Made by a program: the position numbers and the translations under genes. 64,000 bases of DNA from Planctomyces sp. SH-PL14. Lineage in GTDB: Bacteria > Planctomycetota > Planctomycetia > Planctomycetales > Planctomycetaceae. The notes under the pieces were generated by a model, which was given only the letters and a program-made list of their open reading frames with translations, did not search any database and had not been told where the DNA came from. Location of the stretch: positions 2,126,001-2,190,000 of the forward strand of contig NZ_CP011270.1 of assembly GCF_001610835.1 (NCBI RefSeq). Direction: 5' to 3'. Every line of letters starts with the position of its first letter. Position 1 is the stretch's first letter. Below, one piece after another: positions 51,337 to 60,345 of this stretch.

Positions 51337-51957
51337 ATGGCCCGTCTCGCTCCGCTTCCCAAGTCCGACGCTCCGGAAAACGTCGTCGCCACCTACGAAC
51401 GCCTCGAAGAGCTCTTCGAGGGGCAGATTCCCGACATGTTCCTGCGGATGGGCCGGGTCGAGCCGTTCCTCAAGGACTTCTACATGAACTTCAAGAAGTT
51501 CGTGTACAACCCGGGCACGCTCGATGCGAAGACGAAGGCGATGCTCGGCCTGGCGGTCAGTCTGCACGCCAAGTGCGATGTCTGGATCGACTACTTTTCG
51601 AAGCGCTGCCAGGCCCTCGGTTGTCCGGAGCAGCAGGTCAATGAAGTGCTGGCGATCATCGCCATCAACTACACGTACAACACGTTCTTCAAGTTCCGCG
51701 ACCTGAGCGGGAGCGCCCTGTTCGAGGGGATGGCGGTCGGCCTGCGGGCCCACACGTTCTCGAACACGTCGCTCGACGACAAGACGGTCGAGCTGCTGAA
51801 CATCGCGATCAGCGACATCAACGCCTGCAAGCCCTGCACGAGCGGCCATGTCGAGAAAGCCCGGGCTCTCGGCCTTTCGGACGAGCAACTGCTTGAGTGC
51901 ATCCAGTGTGCGGCGACTGTGTATGCCGGGGCCCAGTTCGAGAACTTCGGTTCGTAG
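51337..51957 (+). CDS. carboxymuconolactone decarboxylase/AhpD-like protein
   Basis: 206 residues, two tandem CMD-like halves. The C-terminal half has the AhpD redox site [14 protein letters not shown] with C164, C167 and H171; the N-terminal half has only AKCDVW (C80). It may reduce the upstream peroxiredoxin, as AhpD does AhpC in some bacteria; that is inference from the motif and the neighbour 146 bp upstream. Confidence 0.88.
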   Translation: MARLAPLPKSDAPENVVATYERLEELFEGQIPDMFLRMGRVEPFLKDFYMNFKKFVYNPGTLDAKTKAMLGLAVSLHAKCDVWIDYFSKRCQALGCPEQQVNEVLAIIAINYTYNTFFKFRDLSGSALFEGMAVGLRAHTFSNTSLDDKTVELLNIAISDINACKPCTSGHVEKARALGLSDEQLLECIQCAATVYAGAQFENFGS

Positions 51958-51995
51958 CCGAATCCGATCATCGCCGACGATGCGACGCGCCCCGG

Positions 51996-52496
51996 TCAGC
52001 CGGGGCGTTTTCGTTCGATGACGCTGATGTGGCCGTCGGATTCGAGGCTGCAGAGTTTGACTTCGGCGATGTCTTCGATGCCGTGCTGTCGGAGGTGGCT
52101 CATCAGTTCGTCCTCGGAGATGAGTTCTTTCCGCATGTTCCGCCGCTGCATTTCGCCGTCTTTGACGAGGGGGAGGGTTGGTGGCTGCAGGATCGGGCGG
52201 AGGCGGGGGTAGCGGGCGCCGAGCCAGTCGAAGAAGTAGTCCCAGCCGACGATCGTGGAGATCAGGACGACCCCTTCGGTGATGGATTTGTACTCGCTGG
52301 CCATCGCGTTCTGTGCGGCGTCGGCAATGAGGGTCACGACGAGCAGGTCGCCGAGGCTGAGGGCGCCCGCTTCGCGGCGGAGCATGCGGAAGATGACGAA
52401 CAGGAAGAGGTAGATGAGTGTCCCGCGGAGGACGATCTCGCCGAGGTGGATGGTAGGGACGAAGGTGGAGTTCCAGTCGAATGCGACCGCGAGCAT
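51996..52496 (-). CDS. DUF421/YetF-like membrane protein
   Basis: 166 residues. Three TM segments (LRGTLIYLFLFVIFRML, LGDLLVVTLIADAAQNAM, EGVVLISTIVGWDYFFDWL) followed by a soluble part with LVKDGEMQRRNMRKELISEDELMSHLRQHGIEDIAEVKLCSLESDGHISVIE, the YetF/DUF421 C-terminal domain. Function unknown in most species; B. subtilis YetF-type proteins affect spore/germinant stability. Confidence 0.88.
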   Translation of the reverse strand: MLAVAFDWNSTFVPTIHLGEIVLRGTLIYLFLFVIFRMLRREAGALSLGDLLVVTLIADAAQNAMASEYKSITEGVVLISTIVGWDYFFDWLGARYPRLRPILQPPTLPLVKDGEMQRRNMRKELISEDELMSHLRQHGIEDIAEVKLCSLESDGHISVIERKRPG

Positions 52497-52581
52497 GAGT
52501 GCCCCCGTGGGAACCGGGAATTCAAACCAGAGGCTTCATCATACAGGTGAGTGGGCACCATCGCTGGGCGGTGATCGAACC

Positions 52582-52905
52582 CCGTCCTCGCCGGCACGAC
52601 TCCCATAGCTCAAACCCATCGTGCTACGGCAGCCTGGGGTCAAGGGGGCCACGCCCCCTTGCCGCCGGAGGCATTTCGGTGAGGAACCGTGGTACACAAC
52701 GGACGTCCGTTGTGTGGTACCCGCTATGAGGACTCCCTCAACCTGTCCCGCTGGCTTTGCAATCCCCGCGGGTTGGTGAGGGGGCATCCGGCACGTTGTC
52801 CTCGCTTGGAGACGTGCTCCTTCAGACAGCTCTCGACGAGAGGGCCTCCGGCGGGCAAAGGGGATTCTCCCCTCTGCACTCCCCGACCAGGGTGCCCCTG
52901 GACCC
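52582..52905 (+). repeat. dispersed 0.3-kb hairpin-rich element, copy E
   Basis: Full-length plus copy between two divergent genes. It has the GACGAGAGGGCCTCC subtype. Its start CGTCCTCGCCGGCACG and 5' flank TAGCTCAAACCCATCGTGC match copies G and A closely. Confidence 0.9.
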
Positions 52906-52985
52906 AGTCAGGTGTCGCGTTTCGCGATGACAGACGCGATGATCGCCCCGTCCCCCATCGCTCTTCCCGCTGACCGGAGTCTCCC

Positions 52986-53756
52986 GTGTCGAGCCGCCAT
53001 CTGCTGCCCCTGCTCCTCGGACTCGCGCTGCTGTCCCCCAACACAGCCATCGCCAACGATCCCCCCATCCCCACCGCCCACACCCGAAAAACGATCGAAG
53101 GCTGGACCGTCGAGGTCGACAACCGCCTCCTCACCGGCGAACACCACGAACTCGGCACACGGGCCCTCCACCTCCTCGAAGACCGCCTCTTCGAGATCGC
53201 CCTCATCCTCCCCGCCGACAAGGTCGAGCGGCTCCGACAAGTCCCGATCTGGCTCGACGCCACCCACGGCTCGCTGAAGTCAATGCAGTACCACCCCAGC
53301 GCCGGCTGGCTGAAGAGCCACGGCTTCACGGAAGCCCTCGAGAAGTGCGTCCACATTCCCGACGCCGCCCAGTTCGCAAGCGCCCGCCACCACCACCAGC
53401 AGCCCTGGGCCGTCCTCCACGAGCTCGCCCACGCCTACCACGACCAGGTCCTCGACTTCGACCACGCCGGGATCCGCGCCACCTGGGAACAGGTCCGCGA
53501 AGGGAAACGGTTCGAGAAGGTCCGGCACATCGACGGACACGACACCAGGCATTACGCCCTGACAGATCAGAAGGAGTTCTTCGCCGAAATGACCGAGGCC
53601 TACTTCGGCCTGAACGACTTCTTCCCCTTCCATCGAGCGGACCTGAAACAGTCCGAGCCCGAAGTCTTCGCCCTCATGAAGTCGATCTGGGGCGACATCC
53701 CGCACGACCGCCGCGAACCCCAAGGAGCAACGCCGGAGAAGGTCGCGGCCCCATGA
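52986..53756 (+). CDS. secreted HExxH metallopeptidase-like protein
   Basis: 256 residues from GTG 52986 (GGAG seven bases upstream). Signal peptide SSRHLLPLLLGLALLSPNTAIA. The middle has LPADKVERLRQVPIWLDA, then WAVLHELAHAYHDQ (HExxH near residue 145) and QKEFFAEMTEAYFGLNDFFPF, where the Glu of EFFAE can be the third zinc ligand. This is the same plan as the protein at 28289. Likely an exported gluzincin-like peptidase related to the anthrax-lethal-factor-like group. Confidence 0.78.
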   Translation: MSSRHLLPLLLGLALLSPNTAIANDPPIPTAHTRKTIEGWTVEVDNRLLTGEHHELGTRALHLLEDRLFEIALILPADKVERLRQVPIWLDATHGSLKSMQYHPSAGWLKSHGFTEALEKCVHIPDAAQFASARHHHQQPWAVLHELAHAYHDQVLDFDHAGIRATWEQVREGKRFEKVRHIDGHDTRHYALTDQKEFFAEMTEAYFGLNDFFPFHRADLKQSEPEVFALMKSIWGDIPHDRREPQGATPEKVAAP

Positions 53757-53819
53757 GTCCGCTCACCCCCCACGCCCCAATGGACCTATTAGGCTCTGTT
53801 TGAATACGAACCTCGGAGG

Positions 53820-53903
53820 CGTTCCGCCCACACCAGCCCGAAGCGCGAGCGAGGGAATTTCCGCGTCGTCCCTCGCTTGCGCGTCGGGCTGGTGTGCGTT
53901 TCC
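53820..53903. repeat. palindromic dispersed repeat, copy 2
   Basis: Arms CACACCAGCCCGAAGCGCGA / TCGCTTGCGCGTCGGGCTGG, total span about 84 bp. Related to copy 1 at 32165-32243. Sits between the peptidase-like gene and the Rieske gene, whose ends converge. Confidence 0.85.
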
Positions 53904-53912
53904 AAACAGGAC

Positions 53913-54221
53913 CTAAACCTCCACCTCGACCGCGTCGTCGACCACCCGGACCGGAAACCTGTCGAGGGCCAGCCGCGGCGTGAGGCAATGCTTCCCCGTC
54001 GTGACGTCGTATTGCCAGCCGTGCCAGGGGCACGTCACCACGCAGCCCGTCACCTTCCCCTGGGCCACCGGGCCTCCGGCGTGCAGACAGATCCCGTCAA
54101 CGGCGTGGAACGCCCCGTCGAGATTGAACACCGCCACGATCCGGTCCCCCACGGTGAACTCCCGCCCTTCGCCGACGGGAACCTCGGAGACGCTCGCCAC
54201 TCGCTTCCACTCCGCCATCAT
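53913..54221 (-). CDS. Rieske-type [2Fe-2S] ferredoxin
   Basis: 102 residues. Cluster ligands C45-x-H47 (CLHAGG) and C64-x2-H67 (CPWHGWQ), with the standard fold FHAVDGICLHAGGPVAQGKVTGCVVTCPWHGWQYDVTTGKHC. Small soluble single-domain type, similar to dioxygenase ferredoxins or NirD. It lies 46 bp downstream of GluQRS; a functional link is not evident. ATG 54221 has GTGAGG upstream. Confidence 0.9.
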   Translation of the reverse strand: MMAEWKRVASVSEVPVGEGREFTVGDRIVAVFNLDGAFHAVDGICLHAGGPVAQGKVTGCVVTCPWHGWQYDVTTGKHCLTPRLALDRFPVRVVDDAVEVEV

Positions 54222-54267
54222 CAACCTCACTGACTCGATCTCACCATCCTCATCGCCGGGGCCCGAT

Positions 54268-55278
54268 CTACGTCTCCGCCGCCGGCCGCAGTAACCACTT
54301 CCAGTCCGCATCGGCCATGACGAACGGCTCCGCCGGGACCGTTCGGATGTCGAAGTCCGGAAGGAGACGCCGGGCCGCGATCGGCTCGCGCGTCGGCCGC
54401 AGTCCGCAGGACCACGCGAGGAATCCGATGAGCCGCTCGGCCGGAACGCCTCGCTCGCGAAGCAACGCAATCCGCGTGTCCCCGTGCCGCTTCGCCAGCC
54501 GCCGCCCGTCCGGGCCGACAACGAGCGGGACATGAACGAACTCCGGCGGCGTCCATCCGAAGGCCCGATACAGGAGCCGCTGCCGATGGGCGCTCGGCAA
54601 CAGGTCATCCCCCCGGCAGACCTCGGTGACTCCCATCGCCTGATCGTCGAGGACCACCGCCAACTGGTACGCCGGACCGCCGTCGGTTTTCCAGACGACG
54701 AAATCCCCCAGATCCCGCCCCACATCACACACCCGGTCACCCAGAATCCCGTCGGCGAACTCGTCGACCGTCCCCGCCGTCCGGAAGCGCCAGCAGTACG
54801 GTTGGCCGGCCAGGTCCCGAGCGTCGTTCGCGGTCCGCCCGGCACACGTTCCGGGATACACCGGCCCCTCCTGGCCAACGTGCGGCGCGCTCGCCGCTGC
54901 CGCGACATCGGCCCGGGTGCAGCGGCAGGGATACACCGCCTCCATCGCCTGGAGACGCTGCAAAGCCTCCGTATAGGAGGCTAGCCGCTCCGTCTGGATG
55001 TATGGCCCATGAGGTCCGCCGAGATCCGGTCCTTCATCCCAGTCCAGACCGAGCCACGCCAGATCGTCGATCGCCTGTTGAGTCGCCCACGGCTTGATGC
55101 GGGGGGAATCGATGTCCTCGATCCGCAGCAGCACGCGCCCGCCGCGCGAGCGGATCGACAGCCAGGCGAGCAGATAGGTCCGCGCGTTCCCGACATGCTG
55201 AGCCCCGGTCGGCGACGGCGCCAGCCGGCCGACAGGGACCGTACGGGGGTAAGCCGGTGTCGCCATCATGCCGGGCAT
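54268..55278 (-). CDS. gluQ: glutamyl-Q tRNA(Asp) synthetase
   Basis: About 336 residues. The HIGH-like motif is GRLAPSPTGAQHVGNART, and the second signature is LVVGPDGRRLAKRHGD (KMSKS region). The Cys cluster of YPCRCTRADV...YPGTC binds zinc as in GluQRS. It lacks the anticodon-binding C-terminal domain of GluRS. It attaches glutamate to queuosine-34 of tRNA-Asp. Start among ATGs 55278, 55269 and 55266; none has a strong ribosome-binding site. Confidence 0.9.
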   Translation of the reverse strand: MPGMMATPAYPRTVPVGRLAPSPTGAQHVGNARTYLLAWLSIRSRGGRVLLRIEDIDSPRIKPWATQQAIDDLAWLGLDWDEGPDLGGPHGPYIQTERLASYTEALQRLQAMEAVYPCRCTRADVAAAASAPHVGQEGPVYPGTCAGRTANDARDLAGQPYCWRFRTAGTVDEFADGILGDRVCDVGRDLGDFVVWKTDGGPAYQLAVVLDDQAMGVTEVCRGDDLLPSAHRQRLLYRAFGWTPPEFVHVPLVVGPDGRRLAKRHGDTRIALLRERGVPAERLIGFLAWSCGLRPTREPIAARRLLPDFDIRTVPAEPFVMADADWKWLLRPAAET

Positions 55279-55406
55279 CTTGAGGAACCGCCTGGACTCC
55301 GACAAACGAGACCGGAGGCTTTCCCTCCCGCGGCTTGCCACCCCCAACGCACGTTGTCACAGTCTCGGCGGCCATCTTCCAACCCTCTCCCCTCGATCGT
55401 CCGCCC

Positions 55407-55595
55407 GTGAGTCAAAACGCTCCGTCGCCGATTCCGTCCCTCCTCCCGGCTTCACGTCCGGCCGCCGCTGCGCCGCAGAACTGTCAGCGGGCCTGCCCGG
55501 TCTGCGGCGGGTCGCTTTACGAGATCCGCCACAAGCTGCACTGCCAGCGGTGCCATACGATTGTGGAGACGTGCTGCGAAGGGGGCCGCGGCTAG
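55407..55595 (+). CDS. small zinc-ribbon protein ending in CC
   Basis: 62 residues from GTG 55407. Ala/Pro-rich first half, then CQRACPVCGGSLYEIRHKLHCQRCHTIVETCCEGGRG: CxxC twice about 16 residues apart, plus a Cys-Cys pair near the end. Looks like a rubredoxin-like or ribosomal zinc-ribbon fold. Divergent from GluQRS with an intergenic distance of about 130 bp. Start poorly supported; function unknown. Confidence 0.6.
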   Translation: MSQNAPSPIPSLLPASRPAAAAPQNCQRACPVCGGSLYEIRHKLHCQRCHTIVETCCEGGRG

Positions 55596-55620
55596 AGGCG
55601 GACCTGCGCCGTGTTGCGAA

Positions 55621-55812
55621 CCGGCGACGAGGACTCCCTCAGGACACACCGCTCGCTTTGCAATCCCAGCGGGTTATGTGGGGGGGGCATACGGCACATT
55701 GTCCGCGTCTGGACACACACTCCTTCAGACAGTTCTCGACGGCCAGGCCTCCGGCGGGCAAGAGGGCGTCGCCCCCTTGCATCCCCTACCAGGGGTACCC
55801 CCTGGACCCCGG
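55621..55812 (+). repeat. dispersed 0.3-kb hairpin-rich element, copy F (5'-truncated)
   Basis: Begins at CCGGCGACGAGGACTCCCTC and keeps the 3' two thirds. The 5' hairpin, GGAGGC box and GAGGAACCGTGG segment are missing. It has the GACGGCCAGGCCTCC subtype and the full 3' end. It starts 26 bp after the zinc-ribbon stop and precedes glgC. Confidence 0.88.
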
Positions 55813-55943
55813 TTCTGTTGCTCGGGGGATGGCCTACGAACGCCCCCGGAGCCCCCGTTCTTCATCTTCGGTTGCCATCCGACCTCCATCCGGTTCAACT
55901 GCCACATGAGACCGATCGGACCGGACTCAAAGAGGAGTGCCGC

Positions 55944-57203
55944 ATGCGCGACGTGCTGACGCTGGTTCTCGCCGGCGGAAAAGGGACACGCCTGGAACCA
56001 CTCACCATCGAGCGTTCCAAACCCGCCGTCCCCTTCGGCGGGGTCTACCGGATCATCGACTTCACCCTCTCCAACGCCGTCAACAGCGGCCTGCGGCGGA
56101 TCCTCGTCCTCACGCAGTACAAGGCGGCCAGCCTCGACCGCCATCTGCAGCGGACCTGGAAATTCCTCTGCCGCGAGTTCGGCGAGTTCATCGACGTCCT
56201 CCCCCCGGAACAGCGGCTCGGCGAGCAGTGGTATCAGGGAACCGCCGACGCCGTCTACCAGAACATCTTCAACCTGGAACGGGTGCCGGCCGAACACATC
56301 CTGATCCTCTCGGGCGATCACATCTACAAGATGGATTACAGCGAGATGATCGCGGCCCACGTCGAGTCCGGAGCCGATGCCACCATCGGCTGCCTCCCGG
56401 TCTCGCTCCCCGAAGGCCGCAGCTTCGGGATCATGGGGATCGACGACCAGCACTGGGTCCGCCGCTTCGCCGAAAAACCCGCCGAGCCCTTCCCGATCCC
56501 CGGCGACCCGGACCGCTGCCTGGCGTCGATGGGAATCTACGTCTTCAACGCTCGGTACCTCTTCGACCGGCTCTGCTCCGACGGGGCCCGCCGGGACAGC
56601 TCGCACGACTTCGGCAAGGACATCATCCCGTCGATCATCCAGAACGACAAAGTCCTCGCCTTCCCCTTCCACGACAAGAACACCGGCCGCACGCAGTACT
56701 GGCGGGACGTCGGGACGCTGGACGCCTACTTCGCGGCAAACATGGACCTCGTGGCGGTCCACCCGGAGCTGAACCTGTACGACCAGAACTGGCCCGTCCG
56801 CGCCTACGCGCCGCCGCTCCCGCCCCCCAAGTTCGTCTTCGCCGACCAGACCAGCGTCCCTCCCCGCTGCGGACACGCCATCGACAGCATGGTGTCCCCG
56901 GGCTGCATCATCTCCGGCGGACGGGTGAATCACTCCGTCCTCGGCTTCAACGTCCGGGTCAACAGCTACGCCGACGTCGACGAGTCGATCCTGTTCGAAG
57001 GGGTGTCGGTCGGCCGGTCGAGCCGGCTGCGGCGGGTCATCATCGACAAGGGGGTCCAGATCCCCGAACGGACGGAGATCGGCTTCGACCGCGACGCGGA
57101 CCTCGCCCGCGGCTACACCGTGACCGACTGGGGAGTGACGGTCGTTCCGCAGTCCCACGCCGGAGTCTCGAACTCGGTCGCGTTCGGTGATCCCGACACG
57201 TAG
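55944..57203 (+). CDS. glgC: glucose-1-phosphate adenylyltransferase
   Basis: 419 residues. LTLVLAGGKGTRLEPLTIERSKPAVPFGGVYRIIDFTLSNAVNSGLRRI is the ADP-glucose pyrophosphorylase N terminus, followed by QGTADAVYQNI, ILILSGDHIYKMDYSEMI and FAEKP near the glucose-1-P site. The C-terminal beta helix is present (SMVSPGCIISGGRVNHSVL...). It makes ADP-glucose for glycogen. AGGAG precedes ATG 55944. No other glycogen gene is in the window. Confidence 0.97.
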   Translation: MRDVLTLVLAGGKGTRLEPLTIERSKPAVPFGGVYRIIDFTLSNAVNSGLRRILVLTQYKAASLDRHLQRTWKFLCREFGEFIDVLPPEQRLGEQWYQGTADAVYQNIFNLERVPAEHILILSGDHIYKMDYSEMIAAHVESGADATIGCLPVSLPEGRSFGIMGIDDQHWVRRFAEKPAEPFPIPGDPDRCLASMGIYVFNARYLFDRLCSDGARRDSSHDFGKDIIPSIIQNDKVLAFPFHDKNTGRTQYWRDVGTLDAYFAANMDLVAVHPELNLYDQNWPVRAYAPPLPPPKFVFADQTSVPPRCGHAIDSMVSPGCIISGGRVNHSVLGFNVRVNSYADVDESILFEGVSVGRSSRLRRVIIDKGVQIPERTEIGFDRDADLARGYTVTDWGVTVVPQSHAGVSNSVAFGDPDT

Positions 57204-57225
57204 GGCCGACGGCCAACACGGCCTG

Positions 57226-57268
57226 TCAAAAGCAAAACGGACGGTCGTTTCCGAGGAAACGCCGTCCG
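57226..57268 (-). terminator. terminator for the nfeD-pepP-iscA-like operon (possibly bidirectional)
   Basis: Stem CGGACGGTCGTTTCC / GGAAACGCCGTCCG with one bulge; on the minus strand followed by TTTTGCTTTT. It lies between the convergent ends of glgC and the iron-sulfur gene. Confidence 0.8.
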
Positions 57269-57312
57269 CTTGTGAATCAGTCGTCCGCGAGTCGCTCTGA
57301 CGCGAGCGGAGA

Positions 57313-57642
57313 TCAGACCGAAAAGCTGCTGCCGCAGCCGCAGCTCTTGGTCACGTTCGGGTTGTTGAACTCGAACCCGCGACGGTCAAGGCCGTCGTGG
57401 TAGTCGATCGTCGTGCCGTCGAGGTACAGGTCGCTCTTCTTGTCGACCACGACCTTGAGGCCGTGCTGATCGGACACATGGTCCTTGGCGGCGTCGAAGT
57501 TCGTATCGAAGCCGAGCTTGTAAGAGAAACCGCTGCAGCCGCCGCCGGCAACCGCCACGCGGAGGACCGTCGAATCCGCCATCTTGTTGTCGGCAATCAC
57601 CCGCTTCACTTCGAGGGCGGCCTTTTCCGTCACATTGACCAT
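57313..57642 (-). CDS. HesB/IscA/SufA-type iron-sulfur assembly protein
   Basis: 109 residues from ATG 57642. [17 protein letters not shown] holds the first Cys, and [10 protein letters not shown] the C-terminal CxC pair, the A-type carrier signature (C...CGC). It transfers Fe-S clusters. ErpA, IscA and SufA cannot be separated by eye. It is the last gene of a minus-strand series with pepP (147 bp upstream). An upstream TTG is rejected. Confidence 0.93.
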   Translation of the reverse strand: MVNVTEKAALEVKRVIADNKMADSTVLRVAVAGGGCSGFSYKLGFDTNFDAAKDHVSDQHGLKVVVDKKSDLYLDGTTIDYHDGLDRRGFEFNNPNVTKSCGCGSSFSV

Positions 57643-57788
57643 CGCGTCAAAACTCCTCAATCTGGAAAGGACGAGTTGCCATAAGTATAGCAGTCGCAGC
57701 CCTGCCGCAAGGGCCAGATTTCGGCGGGACGACGGCCGCCCGTCGACGGGGCAGCTGCGGCACCCAGGACACTGTTCACACGAACAGG

Positions 57789-59075
57789 TCAGCGACGCAT
57801 CAGGCTCTCGATTTCGTCTCCCTCAATGGGAATGTCCGCCATCAGGTCGACCGGACCATCTTCCGTGACCAGGATGTCGTTCTCCAGCCGGATCCCGAAC
57901 TTCTCCTCGGCCACGTAAATCGCCGGCTCGCAGGTCAGAACCCAGCCCGGCTGCACCGGCCGGCTCGCCGCGCCGACGTCGTGAACGTCCAGCCCCAGCG
58001 AGTGGGCGACCCCGTGCATGAAGTACTTCTTGAAGAGCAGCTTGTCCGGATCCTGCTTCTCGACTTCCTCGGACTTGAGGATTCCGAGCGACAGGAGCTC
58101 CTGCTCGACGAGCTTCTCCGTGAGGGTCCGCAGGTCCCTGAGCAGCACCCCCGGCACCATCGCCGACGCGACCTGCCGGAACACCCGCAGCACGGCGTCG
58201 TAAACGCTCCGCTGCCGCGGCGTGAAACGGCCGTCGACGGGAATTGTGCGGGTCATGTCGGACATGTACTGCCCGTAGCCTGCCCCCACGTCCATCAGCA
58301 GCAGTTCGCCGCTGCGGCACTCCTGGTCGTTCTCGTTGTAGTGCAGGACGCAGTTGTTCTCGCCGGAGCAGATGATCGGCGGATAGGCGAAGACCCCCTT
58401 GTTGCGGATGAACTCATGGGCAAACTCGGCCTCGACCTCGGCCTCGTTCACCCCCGGACGGACGAACTCGAGTGTCCGGAGGAATCCCTTGCGGGTGATC
58501 CCGCACGCCTTGCGGATCAGGTCGACCTCGTCCGACGACTTCACCAGCCGCAGGTCGTAGAGCAGGGGAGCCAGCCGGCGGTAGGTATGGAGCGGAAAGT
58601 TCGCCTGGCACTCACGGATGAACCGCCGGTCGCGGGTTTCGACCGGACCGACCCCCTTGGCGTATTCATTCGCGTTCAGGAACAGTTCGTCGCTCTCGAG
58701 AGCGAGCTGCCGGAAGACGGAGGGAAACTCCGACAGGAACTTCACGTTCGCAATGCCGGAGACCGCCTTCGCCTCGTCCCGGGAGAGCTTGTGTCCCTCC
58801 CAGATCCTCAGAAGCTCGCTCGACTCGCGGATGAACAGGACTTCGCGGAGCTTCTCGTCGAAGGCCCCCGGGGCGAGGAGCAGGACCGTCTCCTCCTGGT
58901 TGACCCCGGTCAGGTAGAACAGGTCGGCATTCTGGTGGAACCCCATCGTGCCGTCCGCGTTGGTCGGCATGATGTCGTTCGAATGGACGGCGGCCACGGC
59001 GTTCATGCCGAGGCGAGCCGCCAGCCGGCGGCGGTTGTTGACAAAGAGCTCCGCGGGAATGGGGACGGACTTCAT
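57789..59075 (-). CDS. Xaa-Pro aminopeptidase (M24B)
   Basis: 428 residues. The N-terminal creatinase-like domain ([19 protein letters not shown]) is followed by the pita-bread fold with metal ligands: D in [12 protein letters not shown] in [10 protein letters not shown] in [18 protein letters not shown] in LTCEPAIYV and E in IRLENDILV. Cleaves N-terminal residues ahead of proline. Length and motifs fit PepP. Upstream neighbour is an NfeD-like gene 49 bp away. Confidence 0.95.
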   Translation of the reverse strand: MKSVPIPAELFVNNRRRLAARLGMNAVAAVHSNDIMPTNADGTMGFHQNADLFYLTGVNQEETVLLLAPGAFDEKLREVLFIRESSELLRIWEGHKLSRDEAKAVSGIANVKFLSEFPSVFRQLALESDELFLNANEYAKGVGPVETRDRRFIRECQANFPLHTYRRLAPLLYDLRLVKSSDEVDLIRKACGITRKGFLRTLEFVRPGVNEAEVEAEFAHEFIRNKGVFAYPPIICSGENNCVLHYNENDQECRSGELLLMDVGAGYGQYMSDMTRTIPVDGRFTPRQRSVYDAVLRVFRQVASAMVPGVLLRDLRTLTEKLVEQELLSLGILKSEEVEKQDPDKLLFKKYFMHGVAHSLGLDVHDVGAASRPVQPGWVLTCEPAIYVAEEKFGIRLENDILVTEDGPVDLMADIPIEGDEIESLMRR

Positions 59076-59124
59076 TCCAGTTCCTTGAACGATCCGGTCG
59101 CTTCGCAGTCAAAGCCGGAGCGTA

Positions 59125-59688
59125 TCAGGTCAGGAACGGATCGTCTTCGGGAGCGGTCGCCTTCCGGTCCTCGTCCGTCTGGATCGGGCTCGTGCAGCGT
59201 TTGACCAGAACCCGCGTTCCGCGGACGGCGACGACCTCGATCGGCTCGCCCATGTTGATCAGGATCCCTTCCGTGAAGGCGTGCAGCCGTTCCTCACGGA
59301 CCCGCACCATCCCGCCGGGGCTGAGGAGCGTGATCGCCACTCCCTTTTCACCGACCAGTTTCGCCAGGTGATCGAGCTCATCCTGGTAGGGGAGAACCTC
59401 TTCCGGTTTGGGGGCCTGCAGGAGCACGCGGTTCCCCAGCGGCGAATTCGCGAGGACGCTGAATGCCGAGAATGCGACGATGGGGACGAGCACGATCAGC
59501 CCGCCGACGAAGCTCCAGAAGGTCGTCGTCGACGTCATCCCCCAGGCCTTCCAGGCGAAGTAGATTGCCGCCGAGAAGGAGAGGAACACCATGATGCCGA
59601 GCGCTCCGCCGGTCGGGATGAAGACTTCCGCCACGAGGAGCAGGAAGCCGGCGACCACGAAGATGATGGCAAGCGTTTGCGGGTCCAT
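59125..59688 (-). CDS. NfeD-like membrane protein
   Basis: 187 residues from ATG 59688. About three TM segments (TLAIIFVVAGFLLLVAEVF with PTGG after it, GIMVFLSFSAAIYFAWKAW, FWSFVGGLIVLVPIVAFSAF), then a C-terminal OB-like region (LVGEKGVAITLLSPGGMVRVREERLHAFTEGILINMGEPIEVVAVRGTRVLVKR), the NfeD C-terminal domain. Such proteins usually pair with a stomatin or ClpP-like partner; none is adjacent. Confidence 0.88.
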   Translation of the reverse strand: MDPQTLAIIFVVAGFLLLVAEVFIPTGGALGIMVFLSFSAAIYFAWKAWGMTSTTTFWSFVGGLIVLVPIVAFSAFSVLANSPLGNRVLLQAPKPEEVLPYQDELDHLAKLVGEKGVAITLLSPGGMVRVREERLHAFTEGILINMGEPIEVVAVRGTRVLVKRCTSPIQTDEDRKATAPEDDPFLT

Positions 59689-59891
59689 GACCAATCAAAC
59701 CATCCGTAGGAGAGGGTGGACACCCGATTTTAGGCAACGTCCTGGGATTGTGCAGTCAGCATGCCATAACGGGGGGGCCGGTGTTTCCCGGGAGAATTGA
59801 CAATCGTTCGCCAGGGAGTCCCTGAGGGGGCAGTCGTCGAAGGGGGGTCAGTGAGGGCAATCGGCGAAATATCCTGTCCCGCTAGCTCGAA

Positions 59892-60214
59892 CCGCGTCCT
59901 CGCCGGCACGACCCCCATAGCTCGAACCCAACGTGCGACGGCAGCCGGGGTCAAGGGGGCAACCCCTTGCCGCCGGAGGCACTTCCACGAGGAACCGTGG
60001 TAAACAACGGATGTCCCCTTTGTAGGACCAGCGTTGACGACTCCCTTACATCACATAGCTCGCTTTGCAGTCCATGCGTATTGGTGAGGGGGCACACGGC
60101 ACGTCGTCCGCGCTTGGACACGAGTTCCTTCAGACATCTTCCGACGAGAGGGCCTCCGGCGGGCAAGAGGGCTTCGCCCCCTTGCATCCCCCACCAGGGT
60201 GCCCCTGGACCCGG
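59892..60214 (+). repeat. dispersed 0.3-kb hairpin-rich element, copy G
   Basis: Full-length plus copy. Start CGCGTCCTCGCCGGCACG and 5' flank TAGCTCGAACCCAACGTGC resemble copy A most closely; subtype GACGAGAGGGCCTCC. Lies between divergent NfeD-like and beta-CASP genes. Confidence 0.9.
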
Positions 60215-60345
60215 TTGGGCGCAATTTCGGATCAGCATCCAGCAAACTCTTGCGTCCCCAAGGTTCCCCCACTCCGGACTTCTGGCGGACTGGACACACC
60301 GCTACCCTCAAAGGCTCGGTCGGATCGCTCAACTGGAGACCGCTC

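Noticed and set aside
53913-54908. 331-codon frame joining the Rieske protein to upstream sequence
   Set aside because: Only the last 102 codons are Rieske; the rest is a shifted-frame shadow of GluQRS.
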